From Vibrio stylophorae (GTDB taxonomy: Bacteria > Pseudomonadota > Gammaproteobacteria > Enterobacterales > Vibrionaceae), in the NCBI RefSeq assembly GCF_921293875.1, contig NZ_CAKLDI010000001.1, positions 2,419,915-2,483,914 of the forward strand: a stretch of DNA of 64,000 bases, written 5' to 3'. Both the position numbers and the translations under genes were made by a program. Shown piece after piece: positions 30,524 through 39,618 of this stretch. The notes beneath the pieces were generated by a model that was not told where the DNA came from, made no database searches, and worked only from the letters and a program-made list of their open reading frames with translations. Each line of letters opens with the position of its first letter. Positions within the stretch are counted from its first letter, which is position 1.

Positions 30524-31360
30524 ATGACACTTTTGTCTCGCTACAATTTGCCTATAACGCACAGTGACGGTGAGGTTCGCCTTTTGCAAATCACCGACAC
30601 CCACCTGTTTGCTGATCCAGCAGGCCGGCTGCTTGGCGTAACTACCGCACAAAGTTTTACCGCGGTTGTTGAGGCAATTGGCGAGCGCGCCAACCAAATG
30701 GATGCAATTTTGGCCACTGGCGATATTTCTCAGGATCATTCCGCAGCCTCTTACCAACGCTTTGCGCAGGGCATTGCCCATTGGCAATCGCCTTGCTTCT
30801 GGCTACCGGGCAATCACGACGATCAGCCCAATATGCACAGCCAGCTGAATCAACATAATATTCAGCCAGCACAACACGTACTGCTCGGTGAGCATTGGCA
30901 GATGATTCTGCTCGATAGCCAAGTACCGGGCGTGCCGCATGGTGAACTCAGCGACGCTCAATTGCAGCATCTTGAACAGTGCCTAACTGCACACCCAGAA
31001 CGCTTTGCCCTGATTTTACTGCATCACCATCCACTACCAGCTGGCAGTCATTGGCTGGATCAGCATCAACTGAAAAATCAGCAAGCGCTATGGCAAGTAC
31101 TCGCCAACTACCCGCAAGCCAAAACCATTATCTGCGGTCATATTCATCAAGATTTGGATTGCTGTTACCAAGGTGTGCGCATTATGTCTGCACCTTCGAC
31201 CTGCATTCAGTTTCTACCTGATTCCTATGATTTTGCCTTGGACACCACCAACCCAGGTTGGCGTGAGCTTACCTTACATGCAAATGGTCACGTGAGCACA
31301 CAAGTGCACCGCATTGAGGGCAACCGTTTCTTGCCACAACTTGATGCAGGCGGTTACTAA
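30524..31360 (+). CDS. cpdA: 3',5'-cyclic-AMP phosphodiesterase CpdA
   Basis: This metallophosphoesterase hydrolyses cAMP and so limits CRP activity. The 278-aa product has the metal-binding blocks ITDTHLF, ATGDISQDHS, LPGNHDD, LLHHHPLP and CGHIHQD in the right order for the calcineurin-like fold. It starts 4 bp after yqiB and is followed 3 bp later by yqiA. The family is cytoplasmic; no signal peptide is present. Confidence 0.95.
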   Translation: MTLLSRYNLPITHSDGEVRLLQITDTHLFADPAGRLLGVTTAQSFTAVVEAIGERANQMDAILATGDISQDHSAASYQRFAQGIAHWQSPCFWLPGNHDDQPNMHSQLNQHNIQPAQHVLLGEHWQMILLDSQVPGVPHGELSDAQLQHLEQCLTAHPERFALILLHHHPLPAGSHWLDQHQLKNQQALWQVLANYPQAKTIICGHIHQDLDCCYQGVRIMSAPSTCIQFLPDSYDFALDTTNPGWRELTLHANGHVSTQVHRIEGNRFLPQLDAGGY

Positions 31361-31363
31361 TTC

Positions 31364-31945
31364 GTGACTGTTCTAGCTTATCTTCACGGTTTTCAAAGCT
31401 CTCCTAAATCGCATAAAGGGGAGCTATTGGCACAAGCCTGTGCCCAGCAAGGGATCACCTTACTGCGACCACAAATTCCAGACTTGCCAGGCGAAGCAAA
31501 AGCGATGCTGGAAACCTTTGTTGCCAGTGAAAAGCCCACAGGACTCATTGGCAGCTCGCTTGGTGGCTACTATGCCACTTACCTCAGTGAACGCTTTGCT
31601 CTGCCTGCTGTTCTAGTAAATCCAGCGGTGCGGCCTTACGAACTGCTCGAAGACTTTCTTGGTCCACAGCAGAATCCATATACGGGTCATCAATATACGC
31701 TGACCCCAGAGCACATGCAGGCTCTCCGTGATCTCGACGTTCCCAACCTCAGCTTGAGTATTCCTCGTTGGCTATTACAACAGACCGAGGATGAAGTTCT
31801 GGATTTTCGACAAGCTGCGCAAAAATACCAACAACATCACTGCACCATAGAGACTGGCGGCAATCACGCTTTCGTCGATTTTGACCGCTACTGTCAGGCG
31901 ATTATCGCTTTTTTACAGGGCGATCCCTCCTTCACAAAAGCGTAA
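31364..31945 (+). CDS. yqiA: Esterase YqiA
   Basis: A small alpha/beta hydrolase with esterase activity on short acyl substrates; its physiological substrate is not known. The 193-aa protein starts at a GTG 3 bp after cpdA. It has the HGFQSSPKS oxyanion-hole region, the nucleophile elbow GSSLGGYYA, an Asp in the QQTEDEVLD stretch, and the catalytic His in GGNHAF. The neighbourhood cpdA-yqiA-parE is conserved from E. coli to Vibrio. Confidence 0.93.
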   Translation: MTVLAYLHGFQSSPKSHKGELLAQACAQQGITLLRPQIPDLPGEAKAMLETFVASEKPTGLIGSSLGGYYATYLSERFALPAVLVNPAVRPYELLEDFLGPQQNPYTGHQYTLTPEHMQALRDLDVPNLSLSIPRWLLQQTEDEVLDFRQAAQKYQQHHCTIETGGNHAFVDFDRYCQAIIAFLQGDPSFTKA

Positions 31946-32023
31946 GCCTGCGCTGAGTGAAACTTGACAATAGAAAGTGCCCCGCCGACTATTGGTGCCA
32001 ACAATTTGTGACTTACCAAAATT

Positions 32024-33907
32024 ATGACTGAGCAATATAACGCTGGAGCCATTGAGGTTCTCAATGGCCTTGAGCCCGTGCGTCGCCGTCCAGGGATGTA
32101 CACCGATACAACACGCCCAAACCACTTGGGCCAAGAGGTGATCGACAACAGTGTCGATGAAGCCTTGGCTGGTCATGCGCGTCGTGTCGAAGTAATTCTT
32201 CATGCTGATCAATCTCTTGAAGTGATTGATGATGGCCGCGGTATGCCAGTAGATATTCACCCTGAAGAGGGTGTATCCGGCGTTGAACTCATTCTTTGTA
32301 AATTGCACGCTGGCGGCAAGTTCTCCAATAAGAACTATCAGTTCTCCGGTGGTTTGCACGGGGTGGGTATTTCTGTGGTCAACGCCCTGTCGAATCGTGT
32401 TGAAATCACGGTGAAACGTGATGGCCAAGTATACGATATCGCCTTTGAACACGGCGAAAAAGTACAAGAACTAACCATCACCGGCACCTGTGGCAAACGC
32501 ACCACGGGAACCCGCGTGCAGTTTTGGCCAGATACCAGCTACTTTGACAGTGGCAAATTCTCAGTCAGCAAATTACTCACTATTTTAAAAGCCAAGGCCG
32601 TACTGTGCCCGGGCTTAACCATCGTCTTTCAAGACAAAGTCAACGATCAGCGCCATGAATGGTTCTTTGAAGATGGCCTACGCGATTATTTAAGCGATGC
32701 CGTCAAAGAGTTCGTTTGCCTGCCAGAGCAACCTTTTACTGGTGAGTTCTCCGCACAAGGCGAAGCCGCTGACTGGGCGGTGGTCTGGCTACCTGAAGGT
32801 GGTGAACTGGTCACAGAAAGCTACGTAAACTTGATCCCAACCCCACTTGGCGGTACTCATGTCAACGGCTTGCGCCAAGGGCTGTTAGAAGCGATGCGTG
32901 ATTTTTGTGATTATCGCAACTTGCTACCACGTGGCGTGAAACTGACCGCCGACGATATCTGGGAGCGCTGCGCTTTCGTGTTGTCGATCAAGATGCAAGA
33001 TCCACAATTTGCCGGTCAAACCAAAGAGCGCCTGTCTTCTCGTCAATCAGCCGCCTTTGTGTCTGGCGTGGTCAAAGATGCCTTTACCCTGTGGCTCAAC
33101 GAACGCCCGCAGGTTGCCGAGCTACTCGCTGAAGTTTGTATTGCTAACGCCCATCGTCGTATGCGCGCGAGCAAAAAAGTCGTGCGCAAGAAAATTGCCT
33201 CAGGCCCAGCGCTACCCGGCAAGCTGACTGACTGTAGCCAGCAAGATCTCAATCGCACCGAACTCTTTTTGGTCGAGGGTGACTCAGCGGGCGGTAGTGC
33301 AAAGCAAGCCCGTGATCGTGAGTTTCAAGCAATCATGCCGCTGCGCGGTAAGATCCTAAACACCTGGGAAGTGTCTGCTGACCAAGTGCTTGGCTCGCAA
33401 GAGGTGCATGATATCTCAGTGGCTCTGGGCATCGATCCAGATAGCGACGATCTCAGTGGGTTGCGCTACGGTAAAGTCTGTATTCTTGCCGATGCGGACT
33501 CCGATGGTCTGCATATCGCCACCCTATTGTGTGCGCTCTTCGTCCGTCACTTTAAAGCCTTGGTAGATGCCGGCCACGTTTATGTCGCAATGCCACCGCT
33601 GTTTCGTATTGATTGCGGGAAAGAAGTATTTTACGCCCTCGATGAAGCAGAAAAACAAGGCATTTTAGATCGTCTCGCCAACAAGCGCAGCAAGGTCAAT
33701 GTGGTGCGATTTAAAGGTCTGGGTGAAATGAACCCACTGCAACTTCGCGAAACCACCATGGATCCAAATACCCGCCGTTTGGTTCAGTTGACCATTGATG
33801 ATCATGAGCAAACCCATGAGATGATGGATATGCTACTCGGCAAAAAACGTTCGGAAGATCGCCGCCACTGGCTTCAAGCAAAAGGTGATTTGGCGGAAGT
33901 ACAATGA
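32024..33907 (+). CDS. parE: DNA topoisomerase IV subunit B (ParE)
   Basis: This is the ATPase subunit of topoisomerase IV, which decatenates replicated chromosomes. The 627-aa protein has the GHKL motifs NSVDEAL, DDGRGMPVDIH and GGLHGVGISVVNALS, then the transducer and TOPRIM domains with EGDSAGGSAKQARDRE, ILADADSDGLHI and the QFKGLGEM-like RFKGLGEMNP. Its TGA overlaps the start of the GGDEF gene that follows. Quinolone-relevant residues were not evaluated beyond the TOPRIM motifs, which look normal. Confidence 0.97.
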   Translation: MTEQYNAGAIEVLNGLEPVRRRPGMYTDTTRPNHLGQEVIDNSVDEALAGHARRVEVILHADQSLEVIDDGRGMPVDIHPEEGVSGVELILCKLHAGGKFSNKNYQFSGGLHGVGISVVNALSNRVEITVKRDGQVYDIAFEHGEKVQELTITGTCGKRTTGTRVQFWPDTSYFDSGKFSVSKLLTILKAKAVLCPGLTIVFQDKVNDQRHEWFFEDGLRDYLSDAVKEFVCLPEQPFTGEFSAQGEAADWAVVWLPEGGELVTESYVNLIPTPLGGTHVNGLRQGLLEAMRDFCDYRNLLPRGVKLTADDIWERCAFVLSIKMQDPQFAGQTKERLSSRQSAAFVSGVVKDAFTLWLNERPQVAELLAEVCIANAHRRMRASKKVVRKKIASGPALPGKLTDCSQQDLNRTELFLVEGDSAGGSAKQARDREFQAIMPLRGKILNTWEVSADQVLGSQEVHDISVALGIDPDSDDLSGLRYGKVCILADADSDGLHIATLLCALFVRHFKALVDAGHVYVAMPPLFRIDCGKEVFYALDEAEKQGILDRLANKRSKVNVVRFKGLGEMNPLQLRETTMDPNTRRLVQLTIDDHEQTHEMMDMLLGKKRSEDRRHWLQAKGDLAEVQ

Positions 33908-35727
33908 TCCACCCCTTTCGGCTTTTTGTTTGCCTGATCATATTCCTATTAAGCCCTGCTGCCTCAGCGGGGCTTGCGTCCATTCGTGAACAGGCAAAAT
34001 CTGAGCCTTGGCAAGCACTCAATACGCTCAGAGCGCTTGAGGTTGATCCCCAACTGAAAGGGGCCAAGGCGGTACTGAAATGCCATATCGAGATGAAGCT
34101 GGGTCAATTTCCTGAAGCGCGAAAAACCGTGCGTCATGCCAATGAGCAGTTGAAATTATCCAACATTGAACAAATTCATCTGGAGCTTTGTGCCATTGAG
34201 GCTGCGATTGGGATGGGCCATTATGACCGCGCGCTGATTCGTGCAGAGCAACTCGATCCATACCAAAAAAATATACCACCAGAGCTCAAAGCCAGTATGT
34301 TGCTGCATATTGGCCGCGCTTGGCTAGCCGTCAACCAAAGTGATGAAGCGTTGCAGTATATTCAAGACAGCCGCTTTTTAACTTATCAATATGAACTGCC
34401 AACGATTCGTAACAGCACAGATTTTATGATTGCGCGGCTCTACTCTGAGCTGGGCAGTTATGATCGTGCAGCAGAGCTTTATAGCTTGGCTATCACCCAG
34501 TTTAAACAACAGGGCGATCTTTGGGATGAGCTACTGGCCCGCTATTACCTCACTCAATCCTATGTTCGTTTGAACCAAAATGCGGCAGCGGCGCGTCAAG
34601 CTAATGCCATTCGCCAATTGGCAAAAACCCTGCATACCCCGCAGAGCCAACTCCTTTACCATCTCAGCTATATCAAAATTTCAATGTCGCAGCATCGTTA
34701 TGATCAGGCGCTTGAACAAGCAAAGATGGCAAAGCCCTTGGTTCTCAAGCTTGATGCCAGCACCTATGCGACCTCCTATTACTTGCTATTGGCGGATATC
34801 TATCAGCAGCGCCACAATCTCGAGGCTGCGCTCACCAGCCTTGAATCAGCCTGTCATTTAGCTGACCAACTCGGCCACTTTGACCGCTATCGCTACCGCG
34901 CTCGTATCTTGCAACGACGTAGCGCTATTTTTGCAGAGCAAGGCAAGTTTGAGCTCGCCTATCAAGCAAGCAAGGATTACAACATTCAACTACGTCAGCG
35001 AATGACGCTGCGTAACGACCTGATGTCAGCTCTTTTTAAAGCGCAATATAACGTTGAGCAGATGATGCTTAAAAATGCGCTGATGAAAAGTAAAGAACAG
35101 CTCGAAGAGCAAAATGAGCAAAAAAAAGTGATCATCATCATCAGCTTTATTTTGTTCCTACTCTTTTTATTGGTCTTGAGCCGCACACGAATTCAGCGAT
35201 TAAAACGCGATGTCTCGCGTGACCCGCTGACAGGTTGCTACAATCGCCACCACTTTGAGTCGAGCAAGGTTCAGATTTGGCGTCATAATCCACAACTCGC
35301 GGTGATCCTCTTTGATATCGACCACTTTAAAGTGATTAACGATAACTTTGGTCATCCCATCGGGGATCAGGCACTCATCACCTTGGCGCACCTATTTCAT
35401 GGCTCTCTACGTGATAACGATGCACTGATTCGTTTTGGTGGTGAAGAGTTTTTGATTATCTGCAAACACACCGATTACAAAGATATTGAGATGATCGCAG
35501 AGCGCCTACGACAAATTTGCGCCAACTACTCGTGGTCAAGCATCGCGGAAGGACTAAAGGTCACCGCAAGCTTTGGTATTGCAACCCGACAAAGCCAAGA
35601 TCAAAATTTAGCCCAATTAATTCGTCGCGCCGATGCGGCGCTCTATCAAGCGAAGACAGCTGGCCGTAACTGTGTGATCACAGCAACCCCTGCGCCAATG
35701 TCCAAACCGATGGAACAACAACAATGA
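33904..35727 (+). CDS. TPR-repeat diguanylate cyclase (GGDEF) between parE and parC
   Basis: A membrane-bound diguanylate cyclase is predicted, making the second messenger cyclic di-GMP. The 607-aa product has an N-terminal signal/anchor ([18 protein letters not shown]), a periplasmic region of TPR-like helical repeats (about 25-390), a short coiled coil, one TM helix near 409-427 and a cytoplasmic GGDEF domain. The active-site motif is GGEEF at residues 512-516, and an inhibitory I-site RDND (503-506) lies five residues before it, so the enzyme looks active and feedback-inhibited. Start and stop overlap parE and parC by 4 nt each. The TPR region could sense a periplasmic peptide or protein; that is inference. 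Confidence 0.93.
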   Translation: MIHPFRLFVCLIIFLLSPAASAGLASIREQAKSEPWQALNTLRALEVDPQLKGAKAVLKCHIEMKLGQFPEARKTVRHANEQLKLSNIEQIHLELCAIEAAIGMGHYDRALIRAEQLDPYQKNIPPELKASMLLHIGRAWLAVNQSDEALQYIQDSRFLTYQYELPTIRNSTDFMIARLYSELGSYDRAAELYSLAITQFKQQGDLWDELLARYYLTQSYVRLNQNAAAARQANAIRQLAKTLHTPQSQLLYHLSYIKISMSQHRYDQALEQAKMAKPLVLKLDASTYATSYYLLLADIYQQRHNLEAALTSLESACHLADQLGHFDRYRYRARILQRRSAIFAEQGKFELAYQASKDYNIQLRQRMTLRNDLMSALFKAQYNVEQMMLKNALMKSKEQLEEQNEQKKVIIIISFILFLLFLLVLSRTRIQRLKRDVSRDPLTGCYNRHHFESSKVQIWRHNPQLAVILFDIDHFKVINDNFGHPIGDQALITLAHLFHGSLRDNDALIRFGGEEFLIICKHTDYKDIEMIAERLRQICANYSWSSIAEGLKVTASFGIATRQSQDQNLAQLIRRADAALYQAKTAGRNCVITATPAPMSKPMEQQQ

Positions 35728-38009
35728 CCGAACTAACCATGGACGGGGTGGAACAGCTTCCCCTTCGTCGCTTTACAGAAGACGCATATCTCAACTACTC
35801 CATGTACGTGATCATGGATCGTGCGCTGCCACATATCGGTGACGGTCTCAAACCGGTACAGCGTCGTATCATCTATGCGATGTCCGAGCTTGGCCTTAAT
35901 GCCTCTGCCAAATATAAAAAATCGGCGCGTACCGTCGGCGACGTACTGGGTAAATATCACCCCCATGGTGACTCGGCCTGCTATGAAGCCATGGTATTGA
36001 TGGCGCAGCCCTTCTCTTATCGCTATCCATTGGTCGATGGCCAAGGAAACTGGGGCGCACCGGATGATCCTAAATCCTTTGCAGCGATGCGTTACACCGA
36101 GTCAAAACTCTCACGCTTTGCTGAAGTGCTACTCGGTGAACTAGGTCAAGGCACGGCAGATTGGACCCCAAACTTTGATGGCACCATGAAAGAGCCATGC
36201 GTGCTACCTTCACGTTTACCGCATATTTTGCTCAATGGCGTCACCGGTATCGCCGTGGGTATGGCCACTGATATTCCACCACACAACGTGCGTGAAGTAG
36301 CCAATGCCGCAGTGGCACTTTTAGATAATCCAAATCTTGAACTGAAAGATGTACTGGATTACGTCAAAGGTCCTGATTATCCAACCGAAGCGGAAATCAT
36401 CACCCCAAGCAGCGAGATCACCAAGATCTATCAAAGCGGCCGTGGCAGCATCAAAATGCGCGCGGTATGGCAAAAAGATGGCAATGACATTGTGATCACC
36501 GCGCTACCGCATCAAGTGTCTGGCGCTAAATTGCTTGAGCAGATCGCCAACCAAATGCGCGCTAAGAAATTGCCGATGGTGGATGATCTTCGTGATGAAT
36601 CGGATCATGAAAACCCAACCCGCATTGTGATTGTACCGCGTTCCAATCGTGTGGACTGCGAACAGTTGATGAACCACCTCTTTGCTTCCACTGACTTGGA
36701 AAAGAGCTATCGCATCAACCTCAATATGATCGGCTTGGATGGTCGTCCACAGGTCAAAGGCTTACTCACCATTCTTAATGAGTGGCTGACCTTCCGCCGT
36801 GATACAGTGCGTCGCCGCTTGCAATATCGCCTAGATAAAGTACTGGCTCGCTTACACCTTTTGGATGGCTTGCTGATCGCTTATCTCAACATTGATGAAG
36901 TGATTGAGATCATTCGTAGCGAAGACAATCCGAAAGCTGAGCTCATGGCGCGCTTTGGTCTGTCCGATAAACAAGCAGAAGCGATTCTTGAAATTAAATT
37001 GCGCCAGTTGGCCAAACTTGAAGAGATCAAGATTCGCGGTGAACAAGATGAACTGAGCAAAGAGCGCGACAAGCTAGAGCAACTGCTCGGCTCTGAGCGC
37101 CGCATGAGCACTTTGCTGAAAAAAGAGATTTTGGCTGATGCCAAAACCTATGGCGACGATCGCCGCTCACCATTGGTTGAGCGTCACGAAGCCAAAGCAT
37201 TGAATGAAAAAGATCTGATCCCAAGTGAACCGATCACTGTGGTGCTCTCTGAAAAAGGCTGGATTCGCCACGCCAAAGGCCATGATGTTGATGTCGCTGG
37301 CTTGAACTACAAATCTGGTGACCAGTATCTGGCATCGGCGCGTGGTAAGAGCAGCCAACCTGCAGTGTTTATCGGCACCGATGGTCGCACCTACGCGTTA
37401 GAATCACACAGCCTACCCTCTGCTCGCAGCCAAGGTGAGCCAATTACCGGCCGCCTTAACATCACGCCAAATACCACAGTACGTCAGGTAGTAATGGCTG
37501 AAGATGAACAATTGTGGCTAATGGGCTCAGATGCGGGTTATGGCTTTATCTGTAAGCATAGCGATCTGCAATCGAAAAACCGCAGCGGTAAAGCGATGCT
37601 GAGCTTGCCAGCCAATGCCGAAGTGCTACCGCCACAAGCGGTCACCAGCTTGGCAGAGGATGAGCTGCTCGCGATTACTAATGAAGGCCGCATGCTGCTG
37701 TTCCCAATTCAGGACTTGCCACAATTGCCGAAAGGTAAAGGGAATAAGATCATCAATATTCCAGCAGCACGCGCCAAAGCGCGAGAAGAGGTCTTGGCAT
37801 ATCTCACCGTGTTGCCAAAAGGCGCGCATATCACCCTCTATGCAGGTAAGCGTAAGCTCGGTCTGAAATGGGACGATCTCGCCAACTTCCGTGGTGAACG
37901 CGGTCGTCGCGGTGCCTTGTTGCCTCGCGGTCTACAGCGCGTTACCGGAATTGAAATTGAAATGCACGGCAGCGCAAGCGAGGAGCAGACATCGCAAGAT
38001 GTCGAGTAA
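35724..38009 (+). CDS. parC: DNA topoisomerase IV subunit A (ParC)
   Basis: This is the DNA-cleaving subunit of topoisomerase IV. The 761-aa product carries the catalytic tyrosine Tyr124 in [10 protein letters not shown] and the quinolone-resistance region [15 protein letters not shown]. There Ser84 and Glu88 (Ser80 and Glu84 of E. coli) are wild-type, so no classic resistance substitution is present. The C-terminal beta-propeller has the expected repeats. The ATG overlaps the stop of the GGDEF gene by 4 nt instead of following parE directly. Confidence 0.97.
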   Translation: MTELTMDGVEQLPLRRFTEDAYLNYSMYVIMDRALPHIGDGLKPVQRRIIYAMSELGLNASAKYKKSARTVGDVLGKYHPHGDSACYEAMVLMAQPFSYRYPLVDGQGNWGAPDDPKSFAAMRYTESKLSRFAEVLLGELGQGTADWTPNFDGTMKEPCVLPSRLPHILLNGVTGIAVGMATDIPPHNVREVANAAVALLDNPNLELKDVLDYVKGPDYPTEAEIITPSSEITKIYQSGRGSIKMRAVWQKDGNDIVITALPHQVSGAKLLEQIANQMRAKKLPMVDDLRDESDHENPTRIVIVPRSNRVDCEQLMNHLFASTDLEKSYRINLNMIGLDGRPQVKGLLTILNEWLTFRRDTVRRRLQYRLDKVLARLHLLDGLLIAYLNIDEVIEIIRSEDNPKAELMARFGLSDKQAEAILEIKLRQLAKLEEIKIRGEQDELSKERDKLEQLLGSERRMSTLLKKEILADAKTYGDDRRSPLVERHEAKALNEKDLIPSEPITVVLSEKGWIRHAKGHDVDVAGLNYKSGDQYLASARGKSSQPAVFIGTDGRTYALESHSLPSARSQGEPITGRLNITPNTTVRQVVMAEDEQLWLMGSDAGYGFICKHSDLQSKNRSGKAMLSLPANAEVLPPQAVTSLAEDELLAITNEGRMLLFPIQDLPQLPKGKGNKIINIPAARAKAREEVLAYLTVLPKGAHITLYAGKRKLGLKWDDLANFRGERGRRGALLPRGLQRVTGIEIEMHGSASEEQTSQDVE

Positions 38010-38027
38010 CCCGTGTTGCTTTGTCCT

Positions 38028-38056
38028 CAATGAGCGCGCCCATGGCGCGCTCATTG
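38028..38056. repeat. Perfect 13-bp inverted repeat after parC
   Basis: CAATGAGCGCGCC and its exact complement are separated by only CAT. It could form a very stable hairpin in RNA, but no T tract follows on either strand. It lies 19 bp after the parC stop and 68 bp before plsC. Confidence 0.8.
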
Positions 38057-38123
38057 CTAAAAGGCAGTGCATTTTTTCTCCGCATCGTTATACTGCCGTC
38101 ACTTTGTTTGTAAGGAAGCCAAC

Positions 38124-38852
38124 ATGATCCTTGTGTTTCGTTTGTTGATGCTGGCTATTTTCGCCATTGTCACCTTTGTTTTTGGCACGCTGTATTGTTT
38201 GTTCAGCCCACGCAATCCTAAACACGTGTTTACCTTTGGTCGTCTATTTTCCAAACTCGCGCCTCTCTTTGGTATCAAGCTTGAGCTTCGTTTACCTGCC
38301 GATGCCTATCAGCGCGGTCCAAGCGTGTATATCGCCAACCACCAAAGTAACTGGGATCTATTCACTGTTTCCGCAGCCGTGGTTCCCAATGTGGTTACCG
38401 TCGGTAAAAAAAGCTTGGTTTGGCTTCCTCTTTTTGGCCAAATTTACTGGATCACAGGTAATATCCTGATCGACCGCGCTAATCGCAGCAAAGCGGTCAA
38501 TACCATCAGCCAAGTGGTCGATAAAATTAAAGAACGCGCTGTTTCTATTTGGATGTTCCCTGAAGGCACCCGTTCACGTGGCCGTGGCTTATTGCCTTTT
38601 AAAACCGGTGCATTCCACGCCGCAGTCGCTGCCAAAGTGCCTGTCACACCAATTGTTTGTAGTGCCACCGATCAGGTAAAACTCAACCGTTGGAATAATG
38701 GCGTGGTGATTGTAGAGATGCTGCCGCAAATTGATTCATCGCAATATGCCAAAGAAAGCGTGCGTGAATACGCCAACCACTGCCACCAACTGATGGCAGA
38801 AAAGATCGAACAGCTCAATGCTGAGATCGCAGCGCGACAAAAGTCGCAGTAA
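38124..38852 (+). CDS. plsC: 1-acyl-sn-glycerol-3-phosphate acyltransferase PlsC
   Basis: This enzyme adds the second acyl chain to lysophosphatidic acid to make phosphatidic acid. The 242-aa inner-membrane protein has an N-terminal TM segment (LLMLAIFAIVTFVFGTLYCLF), the catalytic NHQSNWD box, the substrate-binding FPEGTRSRGRGLLPFKTG box and a downstream PVTPIV block. ATG 38124 follows AAGGAAG and gives the usual length (245 in E. coli); the upstream extension is rejected. parC-plsC adjacency is as in E. coli. Confidence 0.96.
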   Translation: MILVFRLLMLAIFAIVTFVFGTLYCLFSPRNPKHVFTFGRLFSKLAPLFGIKLELRLPADAYQRGPSVYIANHQSNWDLFTVSAAVVPNVVTVGKKSLVWLPLFGQIYWITGNILIDRANRSKAVNTISQVVDKIKERAVSIWMFPEGTRSRGRGLLPFKTGAFHAAVAAKVPVTPIVCSATDQVKLNRWNNGVVIVEMLPQIDSSQYAKESVREYANHCHQLMAEKIEQLNAEIAARQKSQ

Positions 38853-38870
38853 ACTTAACTCGTGTTGCTA

Positions 38871-38896
38871 AGGCACGCCTCGCGTGCCTTTTTTTG
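38871..38896 (+). terminator. Terminator of plsC
   Basis: AGGCACGC / GCGTGCCT with a 3-nt loop and a following T run. It lies immediately before the idi ribosome binding site, so idi needs another promoter or partial read-through. Confidence 0.85.
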
Positions 38897-38907
38897 TGGA
38901 GTGCGAT

Positions 38908-39453
38908 ATGACTGAATTTGTCGTTTTAGTCGATCAGCAAGGACATCCCTGTGGAACGCAGGAAAAATTAACCGCGCACGAATTAGGTCAACGTCATCTG
39001 GCGTTCTCTGTACTTCTCTATCGTCGTCGCGGTGATGTGACTGAGCTGTTACTGCAACAGCGCGCCTTGCATAAATATCATTGCGGTGGTTTGTGGACCA
39101 ATACCTGCTGTTCACACCCGCGCCCTGATGAAGCCATTGAAGCTGCGGTGTATCGCCGCCTGCGTGAAGAGATCAATCTCACCCTCACCACGCCTTTGGT
39201 TGACCTATCCCCCTTTGAATATCGAGCGGCGCTGAGCAATGGGCTGGTTGAACACGAATGGGATCACTGTTTTCTCGCCCCCTATGACGGTCCGCTTCCC
39301 CCGGCCAATCCTGATGAAGTGATGGCTTTGGAGTGGCAGCCCCTAAATCATGTTTGCGAACACCTTGCCGCCCATCCACACTGTTATACACCGTGGTTTG
39401 GTCAAGTGTTGGCAAAAGCAAGCACTTGGTTACAACAACATCAAGTGACCTGA
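38908..39453 (+). CDS. idi: Type I isopentenyl-diphosphate delta-isomerase (Idi)
   Basis: This enzyme interconverts IPP and DMAPP. The 181-aa Nudix-fold protein keeps the catalytic cysteine block TNTCCSHPRP and the metal/glutamate block LVEHEWDHCF, with the AVYRRLREEINL Nudix-like helix between. ATG 38908 follows a GGAG and gives the E. coli length (182). Organisms using the MEP pathway make both isomers and do not strictly need it, so it is an accessory that balances isoprenoid supply. Confidence 0.94.
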   Translation: MTEFVVLVDQQGHPCGTQEKLTAHELGQRHLAFSVLLYRRRGDVTELLLQQRALHKYHCGGLWTNTCCSHPRPDEAIEAAVYRRLREEINLTLTTPLVDLSPFEYRAALSNGLVEHEWDHCFLAPYDGPLPPANPDEVMALEWQPLNHVCEHLAAHPHCYTPWFGQVLAKASTWLQQHQVT

Positions 39454-39618
39454 TATTGATCAATTGAACGGATAAAACATGGATTGAAAGGTGATCTCTG
39501 TCACGCCTTCCATTACCATGTGCCCCTTTTCGCCCCAGCAGTTTATCGGCAATACCCCATAGACTGCTCCGTCGCCACCGCGCGACATTTACAAGGTTTG
39601 TACTGAGGTTTGACATAG

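Noticed and set aside
31913-32467. A 184-codon leftward frame opposite the start of parE
   Set aside because: It lies fully antisense to parE and yqiA, resembles nothing, and has no ribosome binding site.
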